This document shows positions 42,579-52,556 of a DNA stretch of 64,000 nt, piece by piece. The notes under the pieces are model-generated. The model was not told where the DNA came from. It ran no database searches and saw nothing but the letters and a program-made list of their open reading frames with translations. Within the stretch, counting starts at the first letter, position 1. Every line of letters begins with the position of its first letter. The stretch lies in assembly GCF_000143415.4 (NCBI RefSeq), contig NW_003314322.1, positions 623,213 through 687,212 of the forward strand, read 5' to 3'. This DNA is from Selaginella moellendorffii. Lineage: Eukaryota; Streptophyta; Lycopodiopsida; Selaginellales; Selaginellaceae. Made by a program: the position numbers and the translations under genes.

Positions 42579-43016
42579 CTCGCATCGCCTCGCCTCGCCG
42601 TCCAGCAGGCCAATACCTCACTCGAGATCTTGTTGGAATTCGGTGCTAGCTTTTCGCAATTTGATCTGTGTGGATTTCTCTGTGCCTCCGAGCCCGGATC
42701 CGGCAATGGACAGTATTGAGCGTGGCTGGAGTGGGATTTTTAAGCTACCTAGATCTGATTCATGACAACATCCTTTGTTTTGATTTTGCAAGGACTGGAG
42801 CAAATCCTTTGTTTTTTTCCAGATCGAGGCCCAAATTATCGCTTCGACTGGCGGCGCCGATCCAAATTTTGTAGTCTTTCTATGCCAGATCGATGTTCGT
42901 TTCATGTTCCCTTCGGAAAAATATCAATTTGTGATTGTTCTAGTTGAAAAAAGGAATCAAATTTGTTGTCAATCTCCTGGAGAGGAAAAAAAAAATTCCG
43001 ATTTTGATAGATCCAA

Positions 43017-44657
43017 TCACGAGTACGCATTTGCCAGTAGCACGTACGAGGCAGCGCTCCACGAATCCATGCCAAGAACAGCGCTTCTTTTGGCGAATCC
43101 ATCCCCTGATCCGGCCAGGAAGCATCGCCAATCCACCGCGTCGGCCGCAAAGGGCATGCTGCCGAGCAAATCCCGCGCACACCCAAGGAATCCCCCTCGT
43201 GCCAGCAGATCGATCACGCACGAGTAGTGGCGCTTGCTCGGATCCAGCCCAAAATCCGCGCTCATGCTCCTCAACAAGCCCAGCCCAGTGGAGATCCCCC
43301 CCGAGTGGCTGCACGCTCGATTGAGCATCACCAGGAACACGACCGCGTCGGGGGTCTCCTCCAATTGGAGCTCCCGGAACGAATCCAGCGCGCGCGCGCG
43401 GGATTGCGCCGAGATGAGCGCCGTCCACGACGAGAGATTGCGCTCGTGCATCTCGTCAAACAGCTCCTTGGCACCCCGGGCGTCGCCCTGCGCCGCCATC
43501 GCCGAGAGCATCGAGTTCCAGGACACGAGATCGCGCTCCTCCATGGCATCGAACACCATCCTGGCCTCGCCCAGCTGCCCCGCGCTGATCAATCCACACA
43601 GCAAAACGTTCACCGACACGAGATTGCGCTGCGGCATGGAGTCGAAGACGCGCCTCCACTGGAGATCATCGCCGCTGTTCTTGGCGTAAGCGGCGAGTAG
43701 CGCGTTCCAGGACACGACGTTCCATCGCTGCATGGAATCAAACGTGCACTGAGCCATCTCGATCTGCCCCCGCTGCGAATACGCAACCAGCATGAGATTC
43801 CACGTCACAAGATTCCTCTCCAGCATTCTCTGGAACACTGCCGCCACCTTTTGCAATTGCCCGTGCAGCCCATACGCAGCCAGCATGGCGTTTCCAGAAA
43901 CAACATCATGAACCCTCATGTCACGAAACACACGCTCGGCTTTCAGAACATGCCCACTCGCGGCATATGCAGAGAGCATAGAGTTCCACGAAACCACGTC
44001 CCGTTCTTCCATGGCGGCAAACACTGCTTCCGCGGAAGCAAGCTCGCCGTTGATGGCGTAACCGGTTAGCATGGCGTTCCAGGAAACTAGGTCGTGCCAG
44101 GGCATCGAATCAAACACTGCTTTTGCCTGGTAGAGATGCCCGTGCCGGGCATATGCGCTGAGCATAGCCGTGGCAGCGATTAGGGTTCTTTCTTCCATGC
44201 GCTCCAGCGCGCGCATCGCCTCGTCGAGGTTCTCCCCCTCGGCATACGATCGCAGCAGTGTGATGTGTGAGACTAGATCCCATTCTGGCATCGCGTCGAA
44301 GATCTCCTTGGCGGATTGCAAATGCCCGGACTGGGCAGCCGCGCAGAGGATCGCGTTGTGGGCGACGAGGTTGTGGAGCGGCATTTGATCGAAGATCTCA
44401 CGGGCTTGGTCGGGTCTGTGGTTGCGAGCGTAGGCCCAGAGCATGAGCGCCCAAGAGAAGATGTTCTTCGCGGCGGGAGGGATGGTGAGGAAGGCGGCGT
44501 GGGCGATCCCCGGCTCGCCCAGCCGTCCATACATCTCGATGAGGAGATTGGAGACGTAGCGCGATGGGCGGAGGATTCGGGAGTGGAGGTCTCTGGCGGC
44601 CAAGAGTGTGTGACACGATCTGATGCGGGACGCCCAGGACAAATCCTCTCCGCCCAT
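43017..44657 (-). CDS. PPR protein (PLS type), intronless
   Basis: This is a 546-residue organellar RNA-binding protein made of pentatricopeptide repeats. I start at MGGEDLSWASRIRSCHTL (44657) because the sequence upstream carries a 5'-leader-like AAGAACCCTTAAA and is repeated, with the same boundary, at 47,150-47,290. The open frame itself continues to 44861 into a decayed PPR. About a dozen short S-like repeats are visible (AAKNIFSWALMLWAYARN, MPLHNLVAHNAILCAAAQSG, MPWHDLVSWNAMLTGYAING, MEERDVVSWNSMLSAYAASG and others), then TPDAVVFLVMLNRACSHSG. The C terminus stops at ASYVLLANAYS, inside the E-like region, so there is no complete E domain and no DYW deaminase domain. The targeting peptide is not obvious. 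Confidence 0.88.
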   Translation of the reverse strand: MGGEDLSWASRIRSCHTLLAARDLHSRILRPSRYVSNLLIEMYGRLGEPGIAHAAFLTIPPAAKNIFSWALMLWAYARNHRPDQAREIFDQMPLHNLVAHNAILCAAAQSGHLQSAKEIFDAMPEWDLVSHITLLRSYAEGENLDEAMRALERMEERTLIAATAMLSAYARHGHLYQAKAVFDSMPWHDLVSWNAMLTGYAINGELASAEAVFAAMEERDVVSWNSMLSAYAASGHVLKAERVFRDMRVHDVVSGNAMLAAYGLHGQLQKVAAVFQRMLERNLVTWNLMLVAYSQRGQIEMAQCTFDSMQRWNVVSWNALLAAYAKNSGDDLQWRRVFDSMPQRNLVSVNVLLCGLISAGQLGEARMVFDAMEERDLVSWNSMLSAMAAQGDARGAKELFDEMHERNLSSWTALISAQSRARALDSFRELQLEETPDAVVFLVMLNRACSHSGGISTGLGLLRSMSADFGLDPSKRHYSCVIDLLARGGFLGCARDLLGSMPFAADAVDWRCFLAGSGDGFAKRSAVLGMDSWSAASYVLLANAYS

Positions 44658-45800
44658 GCCAAATGCCGCATTTTCGCCCGGCCCAAGAACCCTTAAATCG
44701 AGAAAGGATTTTCCTTGAAGGTCAAACTTTCTGGCACACTTTGATTGCGTTCCAGGCAATCTGGTGCTTGTCTCGGACCTATCGAACAAGCTCTTGGATT
44801 CTTCGAGATGACCGAAGCTCACGTAGGCAGTGAGCATGGAGACGACGTTAAACTCCGGCATGGAATCAAACAGCGTTTCAAGTGCTTTTCTCGAGCTGGA
44901 AGGTGGCGCAGAAGATCGAGAGTATTATGTTCCAGGAGGTGATTTCTCTCGACAGCATCGCATCAAACAGGCTCTTTGTCCGAGAGACGTCCTCGTGGTG
45001 TGCATAGGCGCCCTGGATGTTGTTCACGGGTAAGGCATTTTGTCGAAGATCTTCTTTCCTTGCGGGAGCTGACGAGCCCGGTTGTGCGCAGGAGATTGCA
45101 AGACAAAAGGTCTTGCTCCGGCATGGATCATTAATCCCAGCATCGAGTTCCAGGACGACCCGCTGTTTCATCCCCTGAAAGAAAATGATGGCTTTCTCTC
45201 GCCATAGCTGTTTAGCATCGCATTGTTGCAGACGAGGTCCCAGCTTGGCTTTCTCGACGTAGCCTCTTTGAGCGTAGGCGACGAGCAAAGCTGTCCACGA
45301 GACTGTGTTCCAGAGGGGTATTAGTTAAAAGAGGCGGTCGAGTTCTTCCAAATCGCCATCGTGCGTTCCACGCGACCAGATCTTTGTCGGGCATAGTTAG
45401 GCATCATCAAGATGCAAGAATAGCAGCTGTAGAAACTGTGTCTCGCTATGGCATTGAATCGAAAAATTCTTTTACTTGCAAAAGATCGCTATTGTTGATC
45501 ATGTACGAGACCAAGGATGAAAGAGAATACATCATTAATATGCCCCTTAAGGGCACATGCTGTAAAGACTCTGATCGGAAGAGTTCCTTGCATTCCTCTT
45601 ATCCCGCTCCAGGAGTCGAGCAGTACCTGGTGATTCGTGATGTTCGCGTCGAGGAACTTGTCCAGGCGATCCTCGAGATAGTGCGGCTTCCAGCATACCT
45701 TGCTATGGATTTGAGAGCAGCTATCAATGGGGACGCCATTGATAGCTCGACCTCATCCTGCCAAAAACCCTGGAGAATGGCCAATTGGCACTGGGTCTTG
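44658..45800 (-). pseudogene. Decayed PPR gene upstream of the intact one
   Basis: Minus-strand fragments in several frames carry PPR repeats: MPEFNVVSMLTAYVSFGHLE (in frame with the intact gene), LFDAMLSREITSWNIILS (about 44950), MPDKDLVAWNA (about 45385), MKQRVVLELDAGIN-type pieces, and an N-terminal-like piece SPLIAALKSIARYAG (about 45720). Stops and frameshifts separate them. It appears to be an older tandem PPR copy whose 3' end abuts the promoter of the intact gene. Confidence 0.7.
45719..45747. repeat. Perfect 12-bp inverted repeat
   Basis: AGCTATCAATGG, loop GGACG, CCATTGATAGCT, inside the PPR pseudogene. It is one of several short hairpins in this window. Confidence 0.9.
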
Positions 45801-46139
45801 GATGTTATCCATTAATACGGCAGAAGTAATCTCCGTTAGAACAACAGCAGCCAGGAATTGATGCGCTTTCTCACTTCTCGCCCGTCCCCTCTGCTAGTAA
45901 CTCCCGCCGTGACACCATCCGAGCTATTGCTTCCCATGCCACGTCTCCAACACCACTGTGAAGGGTCCTTCTGTACAAGTGTGAGAGCACTGCTTCACAC
46001 CAGAGAATGCAATTGAATGGCGGCAGCCATCACCCAATATGCATTGAAAGGGAAAGAGAACAGCACAGACGAGAGAGAGGATAGAGAGAGCAAAATAACC
46101 CTCGTCTTATATACTTTCCATGGCAGTAAACCACTTTGA

Positions 46140-46440
46140 GTCGCAGGCGAGGAGTGTCTTCGATTCCATCGCGCCCAGTGTATGCCCGCCACGGGCATCT
46201 TCACGAGGTTAGGAGCGTCCTTGATGCGTTGCCGGAGTGCGATATCGCGTCCTGGAATTGTCTGGTCTCTTCTGGCCTCTGCTCTTTCTAGCTCCGGTCG
46301 ATTAGAGGAATGCAAGGAACGTATGCCCGGCCAGAGTAACATCATAATCACAGCATATGCCCGAAAGGGGCATCTTAACGATGCCAAAACAGTATTCTTC
46401 TCCATCCTCAAGCTCACCCGAGTCAGCTGCAGCATCCGGT
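46140..46440 (+). pseudogene. PPR relic on the plus strand
   Basis: The pieces QARSVFDSIAPS, HEVRSVLDALPECDIASWN and NIIITAYARKGHLNDAKTVF lie in different frames on the plus strand, opposite to the neighbouring PPR copies. It is clearly PPR-derived and broken by frameshifts. Confidence 0.65.
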
Positions 46441-46493
46441 GCACCAGCAGGGGCTGACGGTAGCTCCCACGCCGTTTCTCACACAAAGTTCTG

Positions 46494-46703
46494 GTGGAAT
46501 GCGTCACTTTGGGAACCCAAGCTTGTGTGGAAGCACTGAGCAAAGCATGCTTCAATCCTTGCAATCACGGTGTCAATCCCGAGGATTGTCAAGGCGTGAA
46601 CGTCAATGGTGGGACGAGTCTGATTGCGTTTGGAGTTGGCTGCTTCATTGGCTTCTTCTTGTACGTAGTGGGTATTAGTATGCCAGCCTTGTTTGCATGT
46701 TAG
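46494..46703 (+). CDS. Small ORF with Cys-rich segment and one membrane helix
   Basis: A 69-codon frame: a Cys-rich part (CVEALSKACFNPCNHGVN, PEDCQG) is followed by a hydrophobic helix (LIAFGVGCFIGFFLYVVGI) near the end. Composition and layout look like a real C-terminal exon or small membrane protein, but I do not recognise a family and no upstream exon is evident; PPR relic sequence precedes it. Confidence 0.3.
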   Translation: MECVTLGTQACVEALSKACFNPCNHGVNPEDCQGVNVNGGTSLIAFGVGCFIGFFLYVVGISMPALFAC

Positions 46704-47149
46704 TCACGAGAACAAACTCGTGATCAAATAGAATGCTCACAGGCTCTCAATCCCACCACCATGCATATTAAGTTAAGCCTTCATGGCAGCTTTGGACCAG
46801 AAGTAGCAGCTTCTACACAGGAGGTTTTTCATCCATCACCTTTCTATGAATTTGAGGATCTTCTTTGTGGAACAGTGAACACAAACAAATTCATGCCTGA
46901 AAGAACACCAACACAAACTCCAAGAAAGAACGAATTAAACTTGGATTAACAATGTCTCCTCAACCTCTTTGATTCCCCATGGAGAGTTCTACGTGAGGAT
47001 ATCAGCTGGATCTCTTTGACCAAATGGAGGCACAATGCCTTTGTTCTCTCCACAGTTCTCGGCATCTGCTCAGTGCTGCACGATCTGGACCGCAGCGAGC
47101 GCATGCACTAGCAGATCCAGCGGCAGCAGGGTGATCTTGAGGTGGTCTT

Positions 47150-47290
47150 GAGATCTCTGGCCGCCGAGAGTGTGTGACACGATCTGATGCGGGATGCCCA
47201 GGACAAATCCTCTCCGCCCATGCCAAATGCCGTGTTTTCGCCGTGCCCAAGAACCCTAAAATCTGGAAGAAAGGAGTGGAGATTTTCCTT
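47150..47290 (-). pseudogene. Copied 5' end of the PPR gene
   Basis: Minus strand: leader AAGAACCCTAAAATC..., then AFGMGGEDLSWASRIRSCHT and LSAARDL, closely matching 44,590-44,720 of the intact PPR gene, after which the similarity stops. It is a partial duplication that includes the presumed 5' leader, lying head-to-head with the DUF569 gene, whose ATG is at 47374. Confidence 0.8.
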
Positions 47291-47373
47291 GTTCCTTCCA
47301 CTCCGCGACGCGTTTGCGCGCAAGCTTAAGCAAGGCGCGATCTCGCTAGGGCAGCGGCAGCGATCGATCGGCT

Positions 47374-48266
47374 ATGGAGCATTTCGCGAAGGCGAAGACG
47401 GTCCGGCTGAGGAGCTCGCACGGGAAGTACCTGTGGGCCGAGGAAGACATGGTGGGCGTGTCGCAGGAGCGCGATTCCGGTGAGATGGCGGTGTGGGAGG
47501 TGGAGATCGCCGAGAGCTCTGGGGAAGACTGTGGTGTGGTCCGGCTCAAGAGCGCGCTGGGCTGCTACCTCACGGCCTCGGACGAGCACTTCCTCCTGGG
47601 AATGACGGGCAAGAAGGTGTTGCAGAGCGCGCGCGACAATCAATCGCTGGAATCGCTGGTGGAGTGGGAGCCCATCGCGGCGGGCGAGGTAGGCTCTTTT
47701 GTCAAGCTCAAGACGCGCCATGGCAACTTCCTGCGCGGCAATGGCGGGATTCCTCCATGGAGGAACTCGGTCACGCACGACGTGCCCGTAAGATCTGCGA
47801 CCCAGAGCTGGCTCCTCTGGGAGGTGGAGGTGGTCGAATCCAAGACCCAACACCAGCACCAACACCACCAGCGATCCAAGAGCTCCTTCTCGGTAAGAGG
47901 TCCCTGCCAATTCCACGATCGATCGATGGAATCCTTGTGTTCTTCTTGTGCCAGGCGACGCCCCAGCTCTCTTTCAAGATCCCCAAATCCGAGGGGAGGC
48001 TCATACGCTACGCGGTGGTGTGGGACAAGAGCGAAACCATTCCAGTTCCTTGCAAGGAGTGGCCCAGATTTCACTTCCACGGGGGTAATACTCTCGCGGA
48101 TCTCACCACCGCGATCAAGGAGGAGCTGGGGCTTGATCCGAGCGAAGAGGTGCTCGTCTGCTCTAGGCACGATGCCAGCGGCAAGATCTTCCCGCTCAAG
48201 CTTGGGCTTCCCCCAAACAATGCGCCTATGAGCCTGGTGATTGTCAGGTCTCCTCCTCCACAATGA
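47374..48266 (+). CDS. DUF569 (fascin/actin-crosslinking-like) protein
   Basis: There are two exons (47374-47892 and 47955-48266), 276 residues. The N-terminal DUF569 beta-trefoil is clear: MEHFAKAKTVRLRSSHGKYL with WAEEDMVGVSQE, then LTASDEHFLLGMTGKKVLQS and LKTRHGNFLRGNGGIPPWRN then SVTHDVP. A His/Gln/Ser linker precedes the intron. Exon 2 encodes the C-terminal module typical of the longer plant members: GRLIRYAVVWDKSE, FHFHGGNTLADLTTAIKEEL, and LPPNNAPMSLVIV. The family is plant-specific with an actin-crosslinking-like fold; its biochemical role is not established. The 5' flank contains a copied PPR 5' end. Confidence 0.92.
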
Positions 48267-48489
48267 TACCAGCAGACCTTGTTTTCACCATCGCCATGCT
48301 CGCTGAAGCGTACCTAGATCGAGCACAAAATGTTCAATATACTAGAGTTAGACAGGGATCCCCCTCTCCCCCACACTATTTGGCTTGTCCATGGATGGGC
48401 TTGAGCAAGTCAAGCACCCTTCCCAATTGTCCTTGCAGGAGAGAGACGATACACCTCCAATAACTTACAATCGACGGTATGCCACCCCT

Positions 48490-48850
48490 TCGTTTTTACG
48501 TCATCCAGATTGCTACTTGGGAAGCCTTCCTGCCTGAGGAGCGCGATCTCACTGGACTCATCTTCGACTCCTCAAATCCTTTGTGATTCATCTTCGCTGG
48601 TGTGAAAGCCAGAAGACCTGCTAGGAAGCAAAGGACCCATAGGTCTAGATCCTGGTTCACATCGTCGTAGCTTAGCTGTGGTAATCGAGAGGTTCCGCCT
48701 TTGGTCCTAAAGAGTCGCTGTTAGATCCACAAGGACGTATAGAAGAAACTCAGTCTTTCCAATCCCTGGATTCCCCATGACCAGGATCTAGTTCTTGTCG
48801 TTGGGGTTTGCCAAGACCACGACTTGTATCTTGTTGCTTATAGCACCGCC
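48490..48850 (-). pseudogene. P-loop NTPase fragment, Crinkler/RHS-like
   Basis: The minus strand reads KIQVVVLANPNDKN, an in-frame stop (TAG), then ILVMGNPGIGKTEFLLYVLV, a Walker A motif followed by a hydrophobic helix, and then decays through another stop and frame changes to about 48490. The spacing (LVMGNPGIGKT-x-FLLY-L) resembles the NTPase found in Crinkler/RHS-type proteins; the assignment is tentative because the rest of the domain is lost. Confidence 0.45.
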
Positions 48851-48879
48851 TCTCCAAAATCTTCATATTGCTGAAGAGA

Positions 48880-49133
48880 TCGAGAAGCGGCAAAGCAAGA
48901 AATCGATAATTGTCGGAATTAGCCTGATGGGACCAGAAATTGTTATTTGAAATATCGAGTACCTGTAACTGTTTCATGTTCCATATCCAGTTTGGAATGT
49001 TACCACTAAATTGAATATTTCTGACGCTTAAGACTGTCACGCCACCTCCAGAGAAATATCTGTTAGAGTTTAGTAGCACAGCTGCAGTAAGTAGTTGGGA
49101 AGTAGAGTTGAGGTTGTTAATATTTTTTGTCAA
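48880..49133 (-). pseudogene. Leucine-rich-repeat fragment
   Basis: The minus strand contains VLSVRNIQFSGNIPNWIWNM then KQLQVLDISNNNF, one and a half plant-type LRRs (L..L.L..N.FSG.IP), with no kinase or signal peptide nearby. It is a degraded piece of a receptor-like gene. Confidence 0.6.
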
Positions 49134-50243
49134 ATGATTATAACCATGTGAAAGTGTGTTTTAATTTAGGGCAAAAGAGGAGATTCATTAAGATATTCCT
49201 TTGTGATTTGGTTATGGAATAAAAGATATAAAGAGGAGGTTAAACTGTGCTTAAAGTGTTTAAATGTGTTTAATAGTGATCTTGTAGATTTTAGAATGGA
49301 GAGCATTTTCTAGAGAGATCTCACGACTTGCCAATGGCAACACAATGGCTTTAAGCTTGTGTGTAAGTATTCCACAGCTTGCTAGTGGCAACATAGTGGC
49401 CCTGGAATAATAATCTTAAATCTAAAAGTGTTCTTAAAAGTTAGATTTTCATGATATTTTTTTGTAAGGATTGAGTGGTTTTGAGGGAGAATTTTGGAGT
49501 AGAGAGAGTGCTTTATGACCTATTAGTGACAATGTAGTGGCTTTGAGCAAATTTAAAAGATAGAAAAGTGTCCTTAGTCTCTTTCCTACAAGGGTGTATG
49601 ACAAGAGGTAATTAAGGGCAATTGCATTTTATTTGGCACTTTGGAGCTTCCATCCTACAAGTTCCAGGGTGGCTTGTGGCTGGCCAGTGGAAACACAATG
49701 GCCCTCTCTCCTTTAAGTGTCCTTCTTCATCCTCTTTTGTGTGGGATTCCTCTTGCTCAGCAACATGGAATTGAGGCTCTTAACTCAATTGATTGGTCTT
49801 TTAATGAGTAAATTAAGTAGCCTTGGATTTGCCTAGTTACCTTTGCTATAGACACTTCTGTGTTTTTTTTAAGGGACTTGCCCAAATGGGCCATATGGTG
49901 GATTTGGGATATTTTGGGGATTTAATTTGACTGGTTGGTCTTTTTATTTGCCCACATAGGCCATATGGTGGATTTGGGATATTCTGTAAACATGTGGGTG
50001 AATGCAATTGTTCAGCACACCTATGTGGTGCAAGCACCTTAAGGACAATAAAAGTTTCCACTAATATGAGTGGATGCATACAGAAACTTTAGTTTATATA
50101 TAGTGGTTGAGATTAAAACCAATTCAACTACTGTTCTAATAATAGTATAGCTATAACAAAATATGTTTATAAATATAAATACAAGATTAATCTAAATAAG
50201 AATATCCTAGAATATTTAAGTATATTTATATCCTATGTGTGTG

Positions 50244-50280
<37 letters not shown>

Positions 50281-51576
50281 CACTTTAAAAATAAGTTAAT
50301 AAAAGTTGGTAGATCAATGTTCTAAATGTGGATGGAGATCTTTGGGTCAATTACAAAACATTCTCTATACCTTTTTTAAATGACACTTTATGGTATTATA
50401 ATTATTCTTATGGGATGGTATTATTATATTGCAGTACTATGATGACATAATTTGTTGCTGTAAGGCTTGAGCACTCACATTACATGTTGCATGCAACAAT
50501 GTTTTGTTTATTTAATAGTAATGTTATTCATGTTTAGTATTATTTATTAATCCAATTGATAAATATATAATTCAATAAAAATTTCTAAAAGCTTTACTAG
50601 AAGAGAAGTTGATATAAAGCTGAACAAGTATTATCACATATTATGGGCATAAACACAAGCCACATTTTTATTCAATGATTATATGCCAAAATTAAGTTTA
50701 ATGAGAGTTCTAAGCTTATATTTGACTAGTGACCTTTATATAATATTCTACAATAAACTCTTTGAGTAACCATGTAACTGCATCTCTTTAATTAATTAGA
50801 TAGCTTTGTAATAACCATATTGTGAGTGCTCACAATCTAGCTTTACTCAAAAATATATTTCATTTTAAGCTAAAAAATGTGCCTTATTGTGTTTAATTTG
50901 AATTTTATAATTATAAATATATTTATAATTTTTTATATCAAATATCAGATTTTAGAATAAATTAGAAGTGTTAAGAAAAGTTTATACATTATAAATATAT
51001 TTATAGTTGTTAAATAGAAGAATAATATAAATGAATAACAGCACTTATATGTAAAATATCCCAAAATATCCCAGCATAGTCCCAAAACATATTAAAACTT
51101 TTCCAAAAATCTGAAATAGAACCTCACATTGTAAACTATGAAATATATGAAACTCTACCACCAAATTCAGCCATTAATTACTTTCAACTCATAACATTTT
51201 TTGAAAATGGCCATAAGGGTTCAAGTTTCTTTTGGAAGGGTTGCTCAAAATTTATGAAGACTTTTTTTCCCTCAAGGTTGGACATATTCTGATCTAAGAC
51301 CAGATACATATAGTGAAAATGCTTTTATATTTGAATCCTTTCTCAAACCCTTTGATTGCTCACAAAACAATTCATCACTACACTATCACCAAAGTGATTT
51401 GATGTTCGTAACGTTTAATGATGGTCGTTGTCCAATAGAAGCTCAAATTTGGTCCATAACGTAATTTCTAAATATTTTAGATAAAGGAATAAAATGTTTC
51501 CCAGTTATGACTTCTTGGTTATGTTTTAGCTAATAGGGCATTTCAGATCATACATTAAAGAACAGATCTAAACTAA
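49134..51576. other. AT-rich gene-free region with short repeats
   Basis: No gene is supported. A degenerate motif like TGGCAACACAATGGC occurs about four times between 49,330 and 49,710. A 20-bp unit CCATATGGTGGATTTGGGAT is repeated at 49,891 and 49,961. A (TA)n run lies at about 50,249-50,278. The rest is AT-rich sequence, probably old transposons. Confidence 0.45.
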
Positions 51577-52493
51577 TCACTTCTTACAATTCTTCTTGTC
51601 GCAATTCAGTGAGCTGTTTTTGTTCTTGAGAACCTCGTCTAGAGGTGGTCTGCCTGGATTAAACCAAATTAAAGACAATAAATTTGAAAAAGCTTTACAA
51701 TACCTGTAATTGGAAGCCTGTACTTGGCCCACACATTGTACAATGCATTTGCAATGGTTGAGAACTTGCAAAAAGATTTCAGTCGTAGTACGTAACAAGG
51801 TTAAAAAGATAGAAACCACTGAGCTTACAGGTTCGTAGTTCGTGATTGCGTAAACCCATCCAAGTCCCACAGCCTCATATAATTTCTTAAAAGCCTGCAA
51901 AAGAGATTCAAAACGAAGAAAATAATTTTTTTTAAAACGCAATACCTCGACATTAGTGAACACCTTGCCGTCATTGGAAATCACATGAACTCTCCCCATT
52001 GCCTGTGAAAATAGATAGATAACTATCACCGAGATAGAGATCTCGCTGATCTCAAAGAAGGAAAATGAAAATCATGAAGAGAAGTTACAGCTTCGTAGTC
52101 GATTCCAGCATTTTGATGTGGGGAGTACTCGTTAGCACTGATATCCACAAATTTGATGGATTGGTATTGTGTGTTTCTCTTGCGCAGCATGTCCACCTAT
52201 GGTGATCATATGCAAATAATAAAAACGATGCCAGCCAAAAGAACGAAAAAAACCTCTCGGAGACAAAGAGGACACTCCCCATCATACAACATTTTAAGCT
52301 CCCACTGATCACTGGTAGTATGGGGGTTGCCAGAAGAAGAAGAGAGGGCTGGGAAAGAAATCGTGGATTAGAATGTCATGTAGCGATGAATCATACCAAA
52401 GAATTTCTTCCTGGGAGAATTTGGACCAATTCCTCTCCATTCGCTCGCTCGACGCAGCGGCCTCGCTCCCAAAGTCGAGACTTGCCTCAACAT
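51577..52493 (-). CDS. DCC/DUF393 thiol-disulfide oxidoreductase-like protein, organellar
   Basis: This is a plant DUF393 protein with the DCC signature. I start at MLRQVSTLGARPLRRASEW (52493), an Arg/Ser-rich, acid-poor transit peptide. The first intron is placed from TTTG|gtatga to the acceptor tttcccag, which keeps phase and gives LSSSSGNPHTTSDQW then ELKMLYDGECPLCLREVDML. The CPLC motif is the proposed redox pair. Following exons give KFVDISANEYSPHQN, MGRVHVISNDGKVFT, FKKLYEAVGLGWVYAITNYE, FSTIANALYNVWAKYRLPIT and GRPPLDEVLKN, and the stop is at 51577. The biochemical role of the family in plants is not established. A longer frame from 52626 also exists but overlaps the divergent PPR gene. 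Confidence 0.85.
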
Positions 52494-52556
52494 TAGTATC
52501 TCCCAAAAACCCTAAAATTCTTACTTTGTAAGCATCCACGAGGATGCTTGGAGAGG
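52494..52556. promoter_or_regulatory. Very short divergent 5' region with palindrome and telo-box
   Basis: Only 63 bp separate the two chosen start codons. The stretch contains AAAACCCTAAAATT (telo-box, 52506-52519) and the perfect inverted repeat AAGCATCC-ACGA-GGATGCTT (52530-52549). Confidence 0.6.

Noticed and set aside
44658-44861. N-terminal extension of the 43-kb PPR protein
   Set aside because: Although in frame, the region contains leader-like AAGAACCCTTAAA and decayed PPR sequence, and the duplicated copy at 47.2 kb supports a start at 44657.
47326-48263. Minus-strand frames of 196 and 207 codons over DUF569
   Set aside because: They are shadows of the DUF569 gene, which has full domain support on the plus strand.
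52548-52556. Start of the large PPR frame at 52548
   Set aside because: The codon there is TTG; the first ATG in frame is at 52557.
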